Of a stretch of 64,000 bases of DNA, positions 62,659-64,000 are shown in pieces. How positions within the stretch are numbered: position 1 is the stretch's first letter; each line of letters opens with the position of its first letter. The stretch is from Chryseobacterium herbae. Its GTDB lineage: Bacteria; Bacteroidota; Bacteroidia; Flavobacteriales; Weeksellaceae. The position numbers and the translations under genes are program-made. The stretch is taken from positions 124,001-188,000 of the forward strand of contig NZ_JAOAMU010000004.1 in NCBI RefSeq assembly GCF_025154075.1, written 5' to 3'. The notes under the pieces are model-generated. The model was not told the DNA's origin. It saw only the letters and a program-made list of their open reading frames with translations, and did no database searches.

Positions 62659-64000
62659 ATGAAAACTCAGATTCTAATTGCCGCCTTATTTTTCAGCGGA
62701 CTCGCAGCTGCCCAACAAGCAAAAGACACTCTGAAAGTAAAAAATATTGAAGCTGTCAATATTAAGAAACAGGTTTTCAAAAAACAAAGTGACCGTTTCG
62801 TTTATGATGTAGCTTCTTCCCCGATTGCAAAGGGAACGAATACATTCAATCTTTTGAAACAGACTCCAATGATTTCCAGCATCGACGGAAAATCTCTGAA
62901 GATCATGGGAAAATCTGATGTGGTCATTTACATCAACAATAAAAAATCCAATATGGATGCTGAAGCATTGATCGAAATGCTGAAAGGAACTCCATCTGAA
63001 GATATCCAGAAAATAGAAGTGATCACAACTCCAGGAAGTGAATATCAGGTAGAATCCAATGAAGGGGTTATCAATATTGTGATGAAAAAGAAGAAAAATG
63101 ACGGCTACAACGGAACATTGAAAATGAATAATGAGCAGGCGTACTACAACAATCCTTCTGCCGGAGCTTCTTTCAATTTCAGAAAAAATAAATGGTCTGT
63201 GAATTCAAACTTCAATACGGGAAGCTGGACAGACAGAGAAAGATATACTTTATCCAATGGAGATTCCACTTTCAGAAATGAGTCTTTCGGATTCAATTCT
63301 GATCCTAATAAAAATGTGGGTGGAAGCGTGAATATTGATTATGAGCTTAATAAAAATCACAGTTTAGGATTTACCTACAACATGCGATATAATAAAAGTT
63401 TTAATTCAATTCTTGATGTTACAAACTGGCAAAACGGAGCGCTTACCAACAGGACTGTAAACAATGAAAATGCACAGACAAGAAACCACTCTTTCAATTT
63501 AAATTACGAAATAAAAACAGATTCTATCGGAAGCAAACTTACCTCTAACGTTTCTTATTTATGGTTCAACAGGGATAAAATGAGTACCAACGAAAGTTTT
63601 CCATTAAATACTGATCCTGACAATAAATACAGTGCATTACAGCAATCTGTTCCACAGATCATTAATAATTATGCCGCGAATATCGACTATCTGAAAAAAA
63701 CGGCTAAAGGCAGCACATGGTTAATGGGAGTAAGCTACAACCACACGAATACGGATAATGACACGAGACAGGACAAGATCATTAACAATGCAATCATCAA
63801 TGACGCCAATCAGACCAATCACTTCATTTATAAGGAAAGAATCCTAGGCGCTTATATTACGTATGAAAGAAAACTAAGTGATAAATTTTCAGGAAAAATA
63901 GGAACGCGCTATGAGATGACCAGAAGTAATGGTGAGATTCTTGGAAAGACTGGTTTTGACAGAAATTACAACAACCTATTGCCTTATCTTAACCTGAACT
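62659..64000 (+). CDS. Outer-membrane beta-barrel (TonB-dependent-receptor-like) protein, 5' part
   Basis: The first 447 codons of a gene that continues past the window end. Signal peptide MKTQILIAALFFSGLAAAQ. The next part (KNIEAVNIKKQVFKKQSDRF, then SDVVIYINNKKSNMDAEALIEML and IQKIEVITTPGSEYQVE) is the plug domain of the outer_membrane_beta-barrel_3 family. From about 160 come beta-strand hairpins typical of the barrel (FNFRKNKWSVNSNFNTG, HSLGFTYNMRYNK). The usual N-terminal carboxypeptidase-like domain is missing. It may import a nutrient or be an adhesin. Confidence 0.85.
   Translation, partial: MKTQILIAALFFSGLAAAQQAKDTLKVKNIEAVNIKKQVFKKQSDRFVYDVASSPIAKGTNTFNLLKQTPMISSIDGKSLKIMGKSDVVIYINNKKSNMDAEALIEMLKGTPSEDIQKIEVITTPGSEYQVESNEGVINIVMKKKKNDGYNGTLKMNNEQAYYNNPSAGASFNFRKNKWSVNSNFNTGSWTDRERYTLSNGDSTFRNESFGFNSDPNKNVGGSVNIDYELNKNHSLGFTYNMRYNKSFNSILDVTNWQNGALTNRTVNNENAQTRNHSFNLNYEIKTDSIGSKLTSNVSYLWFNRDKMSTNESFPLNTDPDNKYSALQQSVPQIINNYAANIDYLKKTAKGSTWLMGVSYNHTNTDNDTRQDKIINNAIINDANQTNHFIYKERILGAYITYERKLSDKFSGKIGTRYEMTRSNGEILGKTGFDRNYNNLLPYLNLN

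Overview
This window looks like chromosomal DNA from a flavobacterium of the Chryseobacterium type (Bacteroidota, Weeksellaceae). The sequence is A+T-rich. Many signal peptides end in ...AQ, there is a type IX secretion C-terminal domain, bacillithiol synthesis is present, and several start sites sit behind Bacteroidota-style promoters (TTTG / about 20 nt / TAnnTTTG). The genus is inferred from overall protein character, not from a marker gene. No rRNA, tRNA, CRISPR array, prophage or complete insertion sequence was seen.

Layout. 0-9.3 kb is mostly plus strand: the end of ribA, two small lipoproteins, a GH3 hexosaminidase joined to bshA (bacillithiol), an AraC regulator next to an HD-domain protein, and a DUF2851 gene whose 3' end is duplicated about 0.75 kb downstream just before a PspC/GNAT pair. 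9.6-17 kb has a SIMPL protein, three tandem paralogous carboxypeptidase-like regulatory-domain proteins, an AddA-like helicase-nuclease and an orphan secreted protein. 17.1-28 kb holds a small DnaA-box region, ferritin, a Spy/CpxP-like protein, a GGFR-repeat secreted protein, malQ, a T9SS cargo protein, cysS, DinB/folE and a GNAT-fold protein.

28-38.5 kb is a methionine operon on the minus strand, headed by a SAM-I (S-box) riboswitch: metX, a homoserine dehydrogenase with ACT domains but no kinase, a metZ-like sulfhydrylase, methionine synthase split into two genes, a Fic-domain protein and metF. The enzymes run from aspartate semialdehyde to methionine by direct sulfhydrylation, with MetF supplying the methyl group. 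The Fic gene, wedged between metH and metF and overlapping the metF start, is the unexpected member.

38.6-49.5 kb carries a GH63-like glucosidase, an OsmC protein, then the widely conserved but poorly understood cluster DUF58, MoxR ATPase, DUF4350, DUF4129, a membrane protein and SpoIIM, with RDD divergent. A four-helix-bundle (S23/IVP family) gene bounded by inverted repeats sits between DUF58 and moxR as a cassette. 49.5-64 kb has small MITE-like repeats, GNAT and glycosyltransferase genes, an LpxH-like phosphoesterase, a YebC protein, an abundant-type OmpA protein, smpB, an ABC-F protein with one degenerate ATP site, an M48 peptidase, recJ, nadD, a DUF3817 protein, a large lipoprotein and the start of an outer-membrane beta-barrel receptor.

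Several families of short dispersed repeats fill the intergenic gaps, including a two-hairpin element present three times and MITE-like palindromes. These, the riboswitch, the Fic insertion, the asymmetric ABC-F protein, the S23 cassette and the DUF2851 tail duplication are the main points of interest.
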